A DNA stretch of 64,000 bases, from contig NZ_JAIMCG010000010.1 of assembly GCF_019795295.1 (NCBI RefSeq), forward strand, positions 62,001 to 126,000. The letters run 5' to 3'. Source of the stretch: Cupriavidus sp. AU9028 (lineage in GTDB: Bacteria > Pseudomonadota > Gammaproteobacteria > Burkholderiales > Burkholderiaceae). Made by a program: the position numbers and the translations under genes. This document shows, one piece after another, positions 8,605 to 17,163 of the stretch. Below the pieces are notes generated by a model, which saw nothing but the letters and a program-made list of their open reading frames with translations, had not been told where the DNA came from and made no database searches. Every line of letters starts with the position of its first letter. Position 1 is the stretch's first letter.

Positions 8605-10130
8605 GCGTCGCGGCGGAGGACACACTGGCAGCGGCGGGGCGGCCCGTCGCGACGCAGGCGGCCGGCCGGGCCGTGCGCTGGTTCCAGCGGCTCCTGCCGG
8701 CATCGCTGACGGCGCGGATGGCATTGGCCTTCGGCGGCGTCGCCGCGGCCGTGCTGGTCGCGGTGGGCACCTATCTGGCCTGCGCGCTCGCTGCCCAGCT
8801 CGAGGAGCGCGACGAGAACGAACTGGTCAGCGAGGTACTGCTGGTACGCCATCTGCTGGCCGAGGTGTCGTCCGAAGCCGAGGTGCGCGCCGGCATGCAC
8901 CGCTTCACCGATATCGCGATGGGGCACGAAGGGCTGATCCTGCTGGTGCGCTCCCGCGAGGGCGAGCCGCTCGTCACGCTGAATCCGCGCCAGGAACAGG
9001 TGCCGCCGCTGCGCGTGCTGCCGGTCGATACCGCGCCGGAGCGGTCGCTGCTTCAGCAATGGCATCCCCGCAATGGCGTGCCGTCCGCCGGCATCGCGGC
9101 GCTGGGGCGGCTGGGCGAGACCGATCGTGCGGTCGAGATCGTCGTGCTGCGCGATGCCGGTTATCGCTCGGTGCTGATGAAGGACTACCAGCTGCACATC
9201 CTGTGGGCCACGCTCAGCGGCGCGCTGGCTGCCGCCGCGCTCGGCTATCTGCTGGCCCGCCGCGGCCTGCGCAGCCTGCGGCGGATGGCGGGCGAGGCCT
9301 CGGCAATCACCACCAGCCGCCTCGCCACCCGGCTCGATGCCGGCCGCGCGCCCACCGAGCTGCGCGACCTGGCCGGGGCCTTCAACGACATGCTGGCGCG
9401 GCTGCAGGACAGCTTCTCGCGCCTGTCGTCGTTCTCGGCGGACCTGGCGCACGACTTCCGCACGCCGATCAGCAACCTGATCGGGCAGACCCAGGTGACG
9501 CTGGCGCACGCCCGTACCGTGGAGGAATACGAAGCGCTGCTCGAGTCGAATCTGGAGGAGTATGAGCGGCTCTCGCGGATGATCGAGAACATGCTGTTCC
9601 TCGCGCGCGCCGATCATGCGCAGGTGGCGATGCAGCTGCGTACGCTCGATGCGCGGGCCGAGCTGGACAAGGTCGCGGAGTACTTCGATGCGGTGGCGGC
9701 CGAGCGCGATGTCGGCATCCGGGTCGAGGGGGCGGCGCTGGTGCGGGCCGATCAGACCCTGCTGCGCCGCGCGGTCACCAACCTGCTGGACAATGCGCTG
9801 CGTTATGCGCCGCAGGGCAGCACCGTCACGCTGTCGGCCGAGACCCTCGCAGGGGACGCCGTGCTGCGGGTCACCAACGGCGGCGCGGGCATTCCCGCCG
9901 AGGCGCTGCCGCATGTGTTCGGGCGCTTCTACCGGGCCGATCCGGCCCGCAGCAATTCCGCTGCCTCGACGGGGCTGGGACTGGCGATCGTGGACAGCAT
10001 CATGCGGCTGCACGGCGGCAGCGCGTGCGCCGGCAGCGCGGCGGGGCGGACCGTGCTGGAGCTGCGGTTCCCGTCCCGCAGCCGCAGCGGCGGACCACGC
10101 GGGCGCCAGCGGCAGGATCAGCCTTCGTAG
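8601..10130 (+). CDS. copS: Heavy-metal sensor histidine kinase, CopS/CusS type
   Basis: A 509-residue membrane kinase. TM1 is about residues 35-62 and TM2 about 196-217, enclosing a periplasmic sensor of ~130 residues; a HAMP linker follows. The HisKA motif is [12 protein letters not shown] with the phospho-accepting His at 284, then an N box ([10 protein letters not shown]), G1 (GAGIP) and G2 (STGLGLAIV). An Asp follows His in the H box (HDFRTP), as common in CusS/CopS kinases. It is translationally coupled to copR and converges with the next gene, overlapping it by 13 bp. It presumably senses periplasmic Cu(I) or Ag(I) and phosphorylates CopR; the ligand is inferred from neighbours. Confidence 0.87.
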   Translation: MSVAAEDTLAAAGRPVATQAAGRAVRWFQRLLPASLTARMALAFGGVAAAVLVAVGTYLACALAAQLEERDENELVSEVLLVRHLLAEVSSEAEVRAGMHRFTDIAMGHEGLILLVRSREGEPLVTLNPRQEQVPPLRVLPVDTAPERSLLQQWHPRNGVPSAGIAALGRLGETDRAVEIVVLRDAGYRSVLMKDYQLHILWATLSGALAAAALGYLLARRGLRSLRRMAGEASAITTSRLATRLDAGRAPTELRDLAGAFNDMLARLQDSFSRLSSFSADLAHDFRTPISNLIGQTQVTLAHARTVEEYEALLESNLEEYERLSRMIENMLFLARADHAQVAMQLRTLDARAELDKVAEYFDAVAAERDVGIRVEGAALVRADQTLLRRAVTNLLDNALRYAPQGSTVTLSAETLAGDAVLRVTNGGAGIPAEALPHVFGRFYRADPARSNSAASTGLGLAIVDSIMRLHGGSACAGSAAGRTVLELRFPSRSRSGGPRGRQRQDQPS

Positions 10131-10981
10131 CGGCGTCCCTGCTCCAGCAATCCGGGGGTGCCGATCACGCCGTTGAGCTGATCGAAGTCCAGCATGTCGC
10201 CGCGCATCGGCGCCGTGGTGCCGTGCTCGTGCAGGCTGTCGTAGTAGCGCTTGACCTGTGCGCCGATGAAGCGCACCACGCCGCCCGGGAAGATCACGAT
10301 GCGAAAGCCCAGCGCCCCCAGCGCGGCGGCATCGCGCACCGGCGTTTGCCCGCCTTCCACCATATTGGCCAGCAGCGGTACCCGGCGGCCAAAGCGTGCG
10401 CAGGCGTGCGTCATCTCGGCCTCGCTGCGCAGCGCCTCGATGAAGAGCGCATCCACCCCGCAATCGAGGTACGCCTGTGCGCGCTCCATCGCCGCCTCGA
10501 GCCCCTCGACGGCCACCGCGTCGGTACGCGCGAGGATCAGCGTGTCCGCGCTCGCGCGGGCGTCCAGCGCCGCCTTCAGCTTGCCGCACATCTCCCTGGC
10601 AGACACCAGCGTCTTGTCACGCAGATGGCCGCAGCGCTTGGGGAAGGTCTGGTCCTCGAGCTGGATCATGGAGGCGCCGGCCCGTTCCAGGCCCCGCACG
10701 GTACGGATCACGTTCAGCGCATTGCCGTAACCGGTATCCGCATCGACGATGATCGGTGTATCGACCCGATCCGCGATGCGGGCGACCGTATCCACCGTTT
10801 CGGAAGCGGTGGTCAGGCCCACGTCGGAGCGGCCGAGCTGGGTGTAGGCGACCGCGGCGCCCGACAGGTAGACGGCCTCGAAGCCCGCCTGGGTGGCGAG
10901 CAGGGCCGTGAAGGCGTCGTAGACGCCCGGGGCCAGCAGCGGGCGCGCTTCGCGCAGTCGTTCGCGCAGGGAGGCCGTCAT
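10118..10981 (-). CDS. Isocitrate lyase/PEP mutase superfamily enzyme (methylisocitrate lyase or oxaloacetate decarboxylase-like)
   Basis: A 287-residue TIM-barrel enzyme. Visible motifs: PGVYDAFTALL near the N-terminus, the metal-binding VDADTGYGNALN, IQLEDQTFPKRCGH containing the superfamily signature K-R/K-C-G-H, and LARTDA. The Cys in KRCGH is the catalytic Cys of lyases (isocitrate or 2-methylisocitrate lyase), whereas oxaloacetate decarboxylases and PEP mutases differ there. Length fits the short lyase/decarboxylase class. ATG at 10981 was chosen because family members begin MxxSLRERL; it has no clear Shine-Dalgarno. There are no propionate genes nearby, so the true substrate cannot be read from context. 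Confidence 0.85.
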   Translation of the reverse strand: MTASLRERLREARPLLAPGVYDAFTALLATQAGFEAVYLSGAAVAYTQLGRSDVGLTTASETVDTVARIADRVDTPIIVDADTGYGNALNVIRTVRGLERAGASMIQLEDQTFPKRCGHLRDKTLVSAREMCGKLKAALDARASADTLILARTDAVAVEGLEAAMERAQAYLDCGVDALFIEALRSEAEMTHACARFGRRVPLLANMVEGGQTPVRDAAALGALGFRIVIFPGGVVRFIGAQVKRYYDSLHEHGTTAPMRGDMLDFDQLNGVIGTPGLLEQGRRYEG

Positions 10982-11039
10982 GGCAGGTCGCAGAAAGGGA
11001 AATGCGGGCATTGTAGACCGCGGCATCGCGAGGGAGAGC

Positions 11040-11441
11040 TCAAAGCCCGCCCAGCAGCCCTTGTTCATCGAGAATCGCATAGGCGATCTCAGGGTGCCGG
11101 TCCATGCATCGTCGAATCGCCGCCGGAATGGCCTGCTTCGTCTTCCGGCAAAGCCCGGGCTGATCCTCGACCTCGATGTCGAATCCCCGCACGGTCCGCA
11201 CTTCGTTCGGACCGGGCTCGATCCGGACGCGGATGCCAAGCTGGGCGCGCATCCGTTCCTGCATGTGACGCAAGTCGGCAAGACTGGCCGTATTCTCCAG
11301 CCGCTCGATCAAGCGCTTCTCTTCCTCCCGCGTCAACCGCAGCACGCGAATATCGGCCTGCGGGTCGGCCAGCAGCGCGTCACGGTCGCACACGCAGGCA
11401 CCGGGCGGGCATTCCTTGCGGATGGGGAAAGGAAGCTGCAT
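11040..11441 (-). CDS. Conserved small protein with a Cys-rich N-terminus
   Basis: A 133-residue protein of unrecognised family. The ATG at 11441 gives MQLPFPIRKECPPGACVCDRD, with three Cys in nine residues (CPPGACVC) near the N-terminus, followed by a charged helical segment (LTREEEKRLIERLENTASL) and a mixed C-terminal half that could form a small alpha/beta domain. There is no signal peptide or membrane segment, so it is probably cytoplasmic. The N-terminal Cys cluster could bind metal. It is on the same strand as the lyase gene, 58 bp upstream of it, and divergent from the P-type ATPase, but its own promoter is not obvious. Coding potential is supported by position and codon use. Confidence 0.6.
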   Translation of the reverse strand: MQLPFPIRKECPPGACVCDRDALLADPQADIRVLRLTREEEKRLIERLENTASLADLRHMQERMRAQLGIRVRIEPGPNEVRTVRGFDIEVEDQPGLCRKTKQAIPAAIRRCMDRHPEIAYAILDEQGLLGGL

Positions 11442-11587
11442 GGGTCGGACGACGGATGGCGTTCGGTGGGGGCCGGCGGGCGGTGGAAACACCGGGAATG
11501 GCCGATGGACGGCCGGTGCGGCAGAGCCACGATTATAGCGATGGCCGGCGCGGCGGGTAGTCCGAGCGAAGGCGACAGAGGCGGGGC

Positions 11588-11618
11588 TTGACCTTGTAGC
11601 TACTTCAACCTGTGCAAT
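11588..11618 (+). promoter_or_regulatory. MerR-type promoter: TTGACC, 19-bp spacer with dyad, TGCAAT
   Basis: The -35 element TTGACC (11588-11593) and a -10-like TGCAAT (11613-11618) are separated by 19 bp rather than 17, the hallmark of promoters untwisted by MerR-family activators. The spacer contains GTAGCTAC (11596-11603), a perfect 8-bp palindrome at the centre of an imperfect dyad, as in ZntR/CadR/PbrR operators. It lies 38 bp before the P-type ATPase start. No MerR gene is in the window. Confidence 0.75.
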
Positions 11619-11655
11619 TCCAACATGGATTGATAGACGTTCGGACTCCCCTCTC

Positions 11656-14034
11656 ATGGCAAGACAACTTCCTGACGATCATCGTGGCGCCACCGCAGCC
11701 ACGCCCGGGACCGCCCGCACAAGCGACGCTTGCTGCTCTGGCTCTGCCTGCGGCGGTGTGTCGGCGCCGATACCGGAACCGCTTCCCCCCAGCCCGGCGC
11801 AAGGGTGCTGCAACGGCACGAGCGGGTGCAGCACCGACTCCGCATCTGCGGCGAAGCCCGCGCGTGCCACCGAGCCGCCCGCGGGCAGCCGCAGCGCCCG
11901 CTTTCGCATCGCCGCGATGGACTGCCCGACGGAGGAGGCGCTGATCCGCGGCAAGCTGCAAGGCGCGGCGGGCGTGACGGGACTGCAGTTCGACCTGATG
12001 CAGCGCGTGCTGACGATCCACCACACGCTGGACGACACGGCCGGGTTCGTCGCCGCCATTGCCGCCGTCGGCATGCGCGCCGAACCGCTGGACGATTCGG
12101 CTGAGGGCGATCCCGCCAGCACGAACTGGCTGCCCCAGCCGAGCGCGCCATGGTGGCCGCTTGCAGCCGGCGGTGCGGCCGCGCTGGCGGCGGAAGTGTG
12201 CGAGTGGTCGGGCGTGTTGTCGCCATGGTTGCCGGCTGGGCTGGCATTGATGGCGATCGCCATCGCCGGCCTGGGTACCTACCGCAAGGGCTGGATCGCG
12301 CTGCGCAACGGCAACCTGAATATCAACGCCCTGATGAGCATTGCCGTCACGGGCGCGGCGCTGATCGGCCACTGGCCGGAGGCGGCGATGGTAATGGTGC
12401 TGTTCGCGCTGGCGGAGCGCATCGAGGCGGCATCGCTGGATCGGGCTCGCCATGCGATCCGGGAGCTGATGTCGATGGCGCCCGAGCAGGCGACCATCCT
12501 GCAGGACGACGGCAGCTGGCAACCGCAGGCGGCGGCGAGCGTCACCGTCGGTGCGATTGCCCGGCTGCGGCCTGGCGAGCGGGTCGCCCTCGACGGGGAG
12601 GTACTGCGCGGCCAGTCCACGCTGGACCAGGCGCCGATCACCGGCGAGAGCGTGCCCGTCGACAAGCAGCCCGGCGACCTGCTCTTCGCCGGTTCCATCA
12701 ACCATACCGGCGAGCTCGAATACCGGGTGACGGCGCCCGCCTCCGGTTCCACCCTCGCGCGGATCATCGAGGCGGTCCAGTCCGCACAGGCGAGCCGCGC
12801 CCCATCGCAGCGCTTCGTCGATCGCTTCGCCCGGATCTATACGCCGGTGGTGCTCGCCATTGCCGTGCTGGTCGCGCTGCTGCCGCCGCTGCTCACGGGC
12901 GGCGCGTGGCTGGACTGGGCATACAAGGCACTCGTGCTGCTCGTGATCGCCTGTCCCTGCGCGCTGGTGATCTCCACGCCGGTCACCATCGTCAGCGCGC
13001 TGGCGGCCGCGGCCCGGCACGGCATCCTCATCAAGGGGGGCATCTATCTGGAGCAGGGCAGGACGCTACGCTGGCTGGCGCTGGACAAAACCGGCACTAT
13101 CACCCGAGGCCGTCCGGAACAGACCGGATTCGCCGTGCTGGATCAGGGGCAGGAGCAGCATGGGCAGCTGCGCAGCATTGCCGCCAGCCTTGCCGAGCGG
13201 TCCGACCATCCCGTTTCCGCGGCCATCGCCGCAGCCGCCCGCCGCGACGGCGTCTCACTGCAGCCGGTCGAGGCGTTCGAGGCGATCCACGGACGCGGTA
13301 CCACTGCCCGGGTCGGCACCGGCACCTGGTGGCTGGGCAACCATCGGCTTGTGCACGACATGGGCCTCTGCTCGGAGCCGCTGGAGCAGCGGCTAGAGGC
13401 GCTGGAGCGGCAGGGCCGGACGGTGGTGCTGCTGGCAGGCGGAACGCATGACGAGCCGCCCGTGGTTCGCGCGCTCTTCACGGTCGAGGACACCGTGCGC
13501 GAAACCAGCCGGCAGGCAATCGCCGAGCTGCACGCGCTCGGCGTGCGCACCCTCATGCTGTCGGGCGACAACCCCCACACCGCGGAAGCCATCGCGGCGC
13601 AGGTCGGCATCGACGAGGCGCGCGGCAATCAGTTGCCGGAAGACAAGGCAACTGCCGTGGCCGAACTCGCTGCCGCGCATCCCGGCAAGGTCGCGATGGT
13701 GGGCGACGGCATCAACGACGCACCGGCACTGGCCCGGGCCGACATCGGCTTCGCGATGGGGGCGGCGGGGACGGACACGGCGATCGAGACGGCCGATGTC
13801 GCGCTGATGGACGACGATCTGCGCAAGATTCCGGCGTTTGTCCGGCTCTCGCGGCGCACGGGCAGCGTGCTTGCCCAGAATATCGCGCTGGCCCTGGGCA
13901 TCAAGGCCGTATTCCTGGCGCTGACCGTGGCGGGCATGGGCACCATGTGGATGGCGGTGTTCGCCGACATGGGCGCCAGCCTGCTGGTCGTGTTCAACGG
14001 GCTGCGCCTGCTGCGCGGGATGGACCGGGCCTAG
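11656..14034 (+). CDS. P1B-type heavy-metal-translocating ATPase (Zn/Cd/Pb exporter class)
   Basis: A 792-residue inner-membrane ATP-driven metal exporter. The first 60 residues are Cys-rich (C26, C27, C32, C51, C52, C58) and disordered-looking. A ferredoxin-like HMA domain follows, but its motif reads AMDCPTEE near residues 87-94, with one Cys in place of GxxCxxC. Then come the transmembrane CPC (IACPCALVIST, about 432-442), the phosphorylation site DKTGT (about 477), SDHPVS (about 517) and MVGDGINDAPAL (about 681). Together these match the ZntA/CadA/PbrA group (P1B-2). The ATG at 11656 gives the most compact leader behind the MerR-type promoter. Substrate (Zn, Cd or Pb) is inferred from the class and the promoter type. 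Confidence 0.9.
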   Translation: MARQLPDDHRGATAATPGTARTSDACCSGSACGGVSAPIPEPLPPSPAQGCCNGTSGCSTDSASAAKPARATEPPAGSRSARFRIAAMDCPTEEALIRGKLQGAAGVTGLQFDLMQRVLTIHHTLDDTAGFVAAIAAVGMRAEPLDDSAEGDPASTNWLPQPSAPWWPLAAGGAAALAAEVCEWSGVLSPWLPAGLALMAIAIAGLGTYRKGWIALRNGNLNINALMSIAVTGAALIGHWPEAAMVMVLFALAERIEAASLDRARHAIRELMSMAPEQATILQDDGSWQPQAAASVTVGAIARLRPGERVALDGEVLRGQSTLDQAPITGESVPVDKQPGDLLFAGSINHTGELEYRVTAPASGSTLARIIEAVQSAQASRAPSQRFVDRFARIYTPVVLAIAVLVALLPPLLTGGAWLDWAYKALVLLVIACPCALVISTPVTIVSALAAAARHGILIKGGIYLEQGRTLRWLALDKTGTITRGRPEQTGFAVLDQGQEQHGQLRSIAASLAERSDHPVSAAIAAAARRDGVSLQPVEAFEAIHGRGTTARVGTGTWWLGNHRLVHDMGLCSEPLEQRLEALERQGRTVVLLAGGTHDEPPVVRALFTVEDTVRETSRQAIAELHALGVRTLMLSGDNPHTAEAIAAQVGIDEARGNQLPEDKATAVAELAAAHPGKVAMVGDGINDAPALARADIGFAMGAAGTDTAIETADVALMDDDLRKIPAFVRLSRRTGSVLAQNIALALGIKAVFLALTVAGMGTMWMAVFADMGASLLVVFNGLRLLRGMDRA

Positions 14035-14076
14035 CGGTCGCGCCCGGACCTGCGAACTCTCGCGTCACACCAACGG

Positions 14077-14105
14077 TTGACAGCCGGCGTTTCATGCAAC
14101 ATCAT
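14077..14105 (+). promoter_or_regulatory. Promoter of the Rrf2/flavoprotein operon (TTGACA -35)
   Basis: TTGACA at 14077-14082 is a perfect -35. With a 17-bp spacer the -10 would be CATCAT (14100-14105), 4 of 6 matches, inside the loop of the following inverted repeat. Transcription would then start at about 14112, essentially at the ATG (14113), implying a leaderless or very short-leader mRNA. Confidence 0.6.
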
Positions 14106-14121
14106 AAGTTGCATGAAACGC
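14087..14121. promoter_or_regulatory. Perfect 14-bp inverted repeat overlapping promoter and start codon
   Basis: GCGTTTCATGCAAC (14087-14100), a 7-base spacer ATCATAA, and GTTGCATGAAACGC (14108-14121). The arms pair perfectly. The ATG of the Rrf2 gene (14113-14115) lies in the right arm and the predicted -10 in the spacer. This is the expected architecture of an autorepressor operator; binding by the adjacent Rrf2 protein is inferred. Confidence 0.85.
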
Positions 14122-14589
14122 GATAGCCGCCTGTCCGGCATCCTGCACGTCCTGCTTCACATGGCCGAGCACGATGGTCCGGTGACCTCCGAGGTGCTGG
14201 CCAAGGCCATGGACACCAACCCCGTCGTCATTCGCCGAATCATGTCGGGCCTGCGCCAGCAGGGCTATGTGCGCTCGGAGAAGGGGCATGGCGGCGGCTG
14301 GTCGCTGGCCTGCGACCTGGGGAGCGTGACGCTGCTCGACATCTATCGGGCGCTGGGCAGCCCACCCCTGCTGGCCATCGGCAATCGCACCGAATCACCT
14401 GGCTGCCTGGTGGAGAAGGCGGTCAACAACGCCCTGGACACCGCGTTTCGCGATGCCCAGGCGCTGCTGCTGGCGCGGCTCGGTGAAGTCACCCTGGCTG
14501 CGCTGAGCGCCGAATTCCACCAGGGCATGCTGTCCCGCGACGGAGGCCATCAGGGGCACTTCACACTGGAGAAAAGCCATGCGCCATGA
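14113..14589 (+). CDS. Rrf2-family transcriptional regulator
   Basis: A 158-residue winged-helix regulator. The start [19 protein letters not shown] is typical of the family. The helix-turn-helix is around residues 25-60 ([23 protein letters not shown]), followed by the wing [16 protein letters not shown]. The cluster-binding three-Cys motif of IscR/NsrR is absent; only single Cys residues near 76 and 97 remain, so it is an apo-type or thiol-sensing Rrf2 (YwnA-like) rather than an Fe-S sensor. It overlaps the downstream flavoprotein gene by 11 bp. Its ATG sits inside a perfect inverted repeat, so autoregulation is likely. Confidence 0.88.
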   Translation: MKRDSRLSGILHVLLHMAEHDGPVTSEVLAKAMDTNPVVIRRIMSGLRQQGYVRSEKGHGGGWSLACDLGSVTLLDIYRALGSPPLLAIGNRTESPGCLVEKAVNNALDTAFRDAQALLLARLGEVTLAALSAEFHQGMLSRDGGHQGHFTLEKSHAP

Positions 14590-15472
14590 CGCTATCGTGA
14601 TCGGCGGCAGCTTCGCCGGTCTCTCGGCCGCCACCTATATCGCGAGGGCGACACGGTCGGTCGCGGTGATCGATGCCGGCGCGCCGCGCAACCGGTTCGC
14701 CGAGGCCTCGCACGGATTCCTCGCGCAGGATGGCAACCGGCCTGCGGCCATCCTGGATGCCGCCCGCGCGCAGGTGGCCGCGTATCCGAAGGTCACCATC
14801 GTCGCCGGCCGGGCGATCCAGGCGGCAAGAGCGGGTTCGGGCTTTTCGGTCACCTTGCAGGGCGGCGAAGTGCTCGAGAGCGAGCGGCTGGTGCTTGCCT
14901 ATGGCGTATCGGACGACCTTCCGGCGATCCCGGGCATCGCCGAGCGGTGGGGCAAGAGCGTGCTGCATTGCCCGTATTGCCATGGCTTCGAGTTTGCCGG
15001 CCAGCGGCTGGCGGTGCTGGCCACCATGCCGATGTCAGCGCATCACGCCATGCTGATCGCGCAGTGGGGACCCACGACGCTGCTGCTGAACGAGGCGGTC
15101 ACGCCTGAACAGCACGAGCTCGAAGAGCTGGAGCGCCGGGGGGTGGCCGTCGAAACGGCGCGCGTGGAGGCGCTGGAAGGGGAGGGCACGACCCTGCGCG
15201 GTATCCGGCTGGTGGACGGCCGCACCGTGGCGGCGGACGCGATGTTTCTCGGCCCGAGGGTGCGGATGAACAGCGACATTGCGCAGCAGTTGGGCTGCGC
15301 AATGGAGGAGGGGCCCGGCGGCCCGATCGTGCGGACCGACGAGTTGAAGATGACGTCGGTGCAGGGTGTGTTCGCCGCCGGCGATATCGCGCGCGGCATG
15401 CACAGCGTCACCTTTGCATGCGCCGATGGCGTGATGGCGGGCGTCGCCCTGCATCGATCCCTGGTGTTCTAG
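14579..15472 (+). CDS. NAD(P)/FAD-dependent oxidoreductase, thioredoxin-reductase-like
   Basis: A 297-residue two-dinucleotide-fold flavoprotein. The FAD-binding glycine motif is [12 protein letters not shown] (about residues 7-18). A CPYCHGFE motif near 124-131 aligns with the redox-active CxxC of thioredoxin reductases, and the C-terminal FAD motif reads GVFAAGDIA. The second (NAD(P)H) glycine motif is degenerate: the region after [11 protein letters not shown] lacks GxGxxA, which may mean altered pyridine nucleotide use. It is coupled to the Rrf2 gene with an 11-bp overlap, a pairing common in proteobacteria. A redox or thiol-stress role is inferred; the partner protein is unknown. Confidence 0.85.
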   Translation: MRHDAIVIGGSFAGLSAATYIARATRSVAVIDAGAPRNRFAEASHGFLAQDGNRPAAILDAARAQVAAYPKVTIVAGRAIQAARAGSGFSVTLQGGEVLESERLVLAYGVSDDLPAIPGIAERWGKSVLHCPYCHGFEFAGQRLAVLATMPMSAHHAMLIAQWGPTTLLLNEAVTPEQHELEELERRGVAVETARVEALEGEGTTLRGIRLVDGRTVAADAMFLGPRVRMNSDIAQQLGCAMEEGPGGPIVRTDELKMTSVQGVFAAGDIARGMHSVTFACADGVMAGVALHRSLVF

Positions 15473-15484
15473 CCCGCAATGCGA

Positions 15485-15519
15485 ACAGCCACGGGCGCCC
15501 CTTGTGCGCGCGTGGCTGT
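15485..15519. terminator. Stem-loop between convergent genes, probable bidirectional terminator
   Basis: ACAGCCACG (15485-15493) pairs perfectly with CGTGGCTGT (15511-15519); an inner GCGC/GCGC pairing tightens the loop. It lies between the oxidoreductase stop (15472) and the stop of the leftward small repeat protein (15548). There is no long T tract on either strand. Confidence 0.55.
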
Positions 15520-15547
15520 CATGCCCGCTGTCGTGCTGGCTGTCGGG

Positions 15548-15847
15548 TCAGTTTGCGGGTTTGGACGCGCCGCTCTTCTTCTGCGTCTTTGCCTCGCCTG
15601 GCTGCTTCGCCGCCTTTTCGGCCGGAGCCAGGTCGGTGCGGGTGCTCTGGTTGGTGCCCTGCGTGTACGGGTCGAACTTGTCGCCCGACTTTGCACCCTG
15701 CGAATACGGATCGAACTTCTCCCCGGCACGGGCGCCCTGGGAATACGGATCGAACTGCTGCTTGCCCTGGGTCTGCGCGGATACCGTCATCGAGCCCAAC
15801 ATGGCTGCGATTGCGGTGGCGAATGCGGTCGCTGCGATCTTCTTCAT
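15548..15847 (-). CDS. Small exported protein with three FDPYSQGA repeats
   Basis: A 99-residue protein with a Sec signal (KKIAATAFATAIAAMLGSMTVSA). The mature chain contains three tandem 13-residue units: FDPYSQGARAGEK, FDPYSQGAKSGDK and FDPYTQGTNQSTR, followed by a Lys/Ala-rich tail ending SGASKPAN. A good Shine-Dalgarno (GGAGAG) precedes the ATG. It has no Cys and no membrane segment, so it is probably periplasmic or released. The family is not recognised; the function cannot be read from the sequence. It stands alone between convergent and tandem neighbours with stem-loops on both sides. Confidence 0.8.
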   Translation of the reverse strand: MKKIAATAFATAIAAMLGSMTVSAQTQGKQQFDPYSQGARAGEKFDPYSQGAKSGDKFDPYTQGTNQSTRTDLAPAEKAAKQPGEAKTQKKSGASKPAN

Positions 15848-15979
15848 GCGGGTCTCTCCTTACGGATTGGAAGGTGGTCAATCGGAGTGCGGCGGCGCCG
15901 TCTCGCCAACCAGTGTCGCCAACCGGGATTTCCCTTGTCAAGCTTCGTCAGCGGCGTCGTGCCGGCGCCACAGACGACA

Positions 15980-16001
15980 ACGGGCCCCCGAAGGGGCCCG
16001 T
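15980..16001 (-). terminator. GC-rich hairpin after the amino-acid binding protein gene
   Basis: ACGGGCCCC, loop CGAA, GGGGCCCGT: nine perfect pairs with a stable tetraloop, 31 bases beyond the stop of the leftward binding-protein gene. On the minus strand it is followed by TTGTCGTCTG, only moderately T-rich. Confidence 0.7.
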
Positions 16002-16032
16002 ATCGTGACCCGCAGGGCACGCTTTCCTGGCG

Positions 16033-16971
16033 TTACTCCGTCACCGCGTCCGAGGGGTGCTTCCACGCCTCGCGCACTTCCGACGACGGCGCCAGCGCCA
16101 GGTTGATGCCACGCTCGCCGATGGGCTGCTGGAACCAGCGCTTCTGCAGCGCCAGGATATCCGGGCCGCTGTAGACCTTGGCCAGGGTCCGGTCCACCAG
16201 TTGTTTCCATGCCGGATCGGCTTTCGACATCATCAGCGCGTTCTGTTCGACCGACAGCGCCGGGCCGACGATGACGAAGTCGGCCGGGTTCTTCGCCCGG
16301 GCGCGCAGGCCAGCCAGCAGTACGTCATCCATCACGAAGGCCTGGGCGCGTCCGGTTTCCAGCAGCAGGAAGGACTCGCCATGATCCTTGGCATAGACAT
16401 CGTTGAAGCCGTGCTGGCTCTTGAGCCGGCGCACATGGCGGTCGCCCGTCGAGCCGGCGCTGGTCACCACTGTCTTGTTGCGCAGGTCCTCGAAGCTGCG
16501 GATGCCCGAATCGGCCCGCACCAGCATCCGCACGGTCGACACGTAATGCGAGACGCTGAAGGCCACCTGTTTCTGCCGCTCGAGCGTATTGGTGTTGGGG
16601 GCGCAGTCCAGATCGACCAGCCCGTTGTTGACCGCAGGGATGCGATTCTGCGGCGTTAGCGGCATCCAGCGCACCTTGATGTCCTTCAGCCCCAGCGCTT
16701 CCTTGGCGGCGTGCGCGGCACGCAGGCACAGGTCGACGGCGTAGCCCGCTGGCTGCGCCCGGTTGTCGGCGAAAGAGAAAGGCAAGGCCGATTCTCGGTA
16801 GCCCAGCACGATGGTGCCGGTCTCGCGAATCTTGTCGAGGACGGGTCCGTGCAGCTCCGCGGCCTGCTGCGCATGCGCGGCGGCGGGAGCCAGGGCGATA
16901 CCGGTGAGCAAACCGACGGCGCCAAGCAGGGCGCGAAGGGAGCGGGCAGAAAGGCGAACAGCAGGCAGCAT
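16033..16971 (-). CDS. Periplasmic amino-acid binding protein of an ABC transporter (GltI-like)
   Basis: A 312-residue family 3 solute-binding protein. ATG at 16971 gives a signal peptide (SLRALLGAVGLLTGIALAPAAAHAQ); a longer in-frame start at 17049 cannot be excluded. The mature part begins with DKIRETGTIVLGYRESALPFSF and continues with the family's GYAVDLC, lobe-hinge and SAGSTGDRH segments, matching glutamate/aspartate receptors (GltI) most closely. No permease or ATPase genes adjoin it, so it is an orphan receptor in this window or serves a transporter elsewhere. A GC hairpin closes the transcript. Ligand assignment is by family resemblance only. Confidence 0.82.
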   Translation of the reverse strand: MLPAVRLSARSLRALLGAVGLLTGIALAPAAAHAQQAAELHGPVLDKIRETGTIVLGYRESALPFSFADNRAQPAGYAVDLCLRAAHAAKEALGLKDIKVRWMPLTPQNRIPAVNNGLVDLDCAPNTNTLERQKQVAFSVSHYVSTVRMLVRADSGIRSFEDLRNKTVVTSAGSTGDRHVRRLKSQHGFNDVYAKDHGESFLLLETGRAQAFVMDDVLLAGLRARAKNPADFVIVGPALSVEQNALMMSKADPAWKQLVDRTLAKVYSGPDILALQKRWFQQPIGERGINLALAPSSEVREAWKHPSDAVTE

Positions 16972-17077
16972 GAGTGGTGACGGGTCGACAGATTTCGAGG
17001 CGCCTAGGGTAATCCCTGACTCTGCCGGCGGGAAGAACATTGTTGTCATAAGCAAATTCCGCCGGATCCGAACCGCG

Positions 17078-17107
17078 CTCCTTCCTGCTCCTTCCTGCTC
17101 CTTCCCG
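17078..17107. repeat. Three tandem 10-bp repeats (CTCCTTCCTG)
   Basis: CTCCTTCCTG, CTCCTTCCTG, CTCCTTCCCG in direct succession, followed by decayed pyrimidine-rich copies to about 17132. It is in the 341-bp intergenic region upstream of the URC operon. No gene is seen in it. Confidence 0.8.
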
Positions 17108-17163
17108 CTTGCACCCGCTCCCTCCCGACTCCCTGCACCGATCCGGACTGCGCCTCGCCGGTC

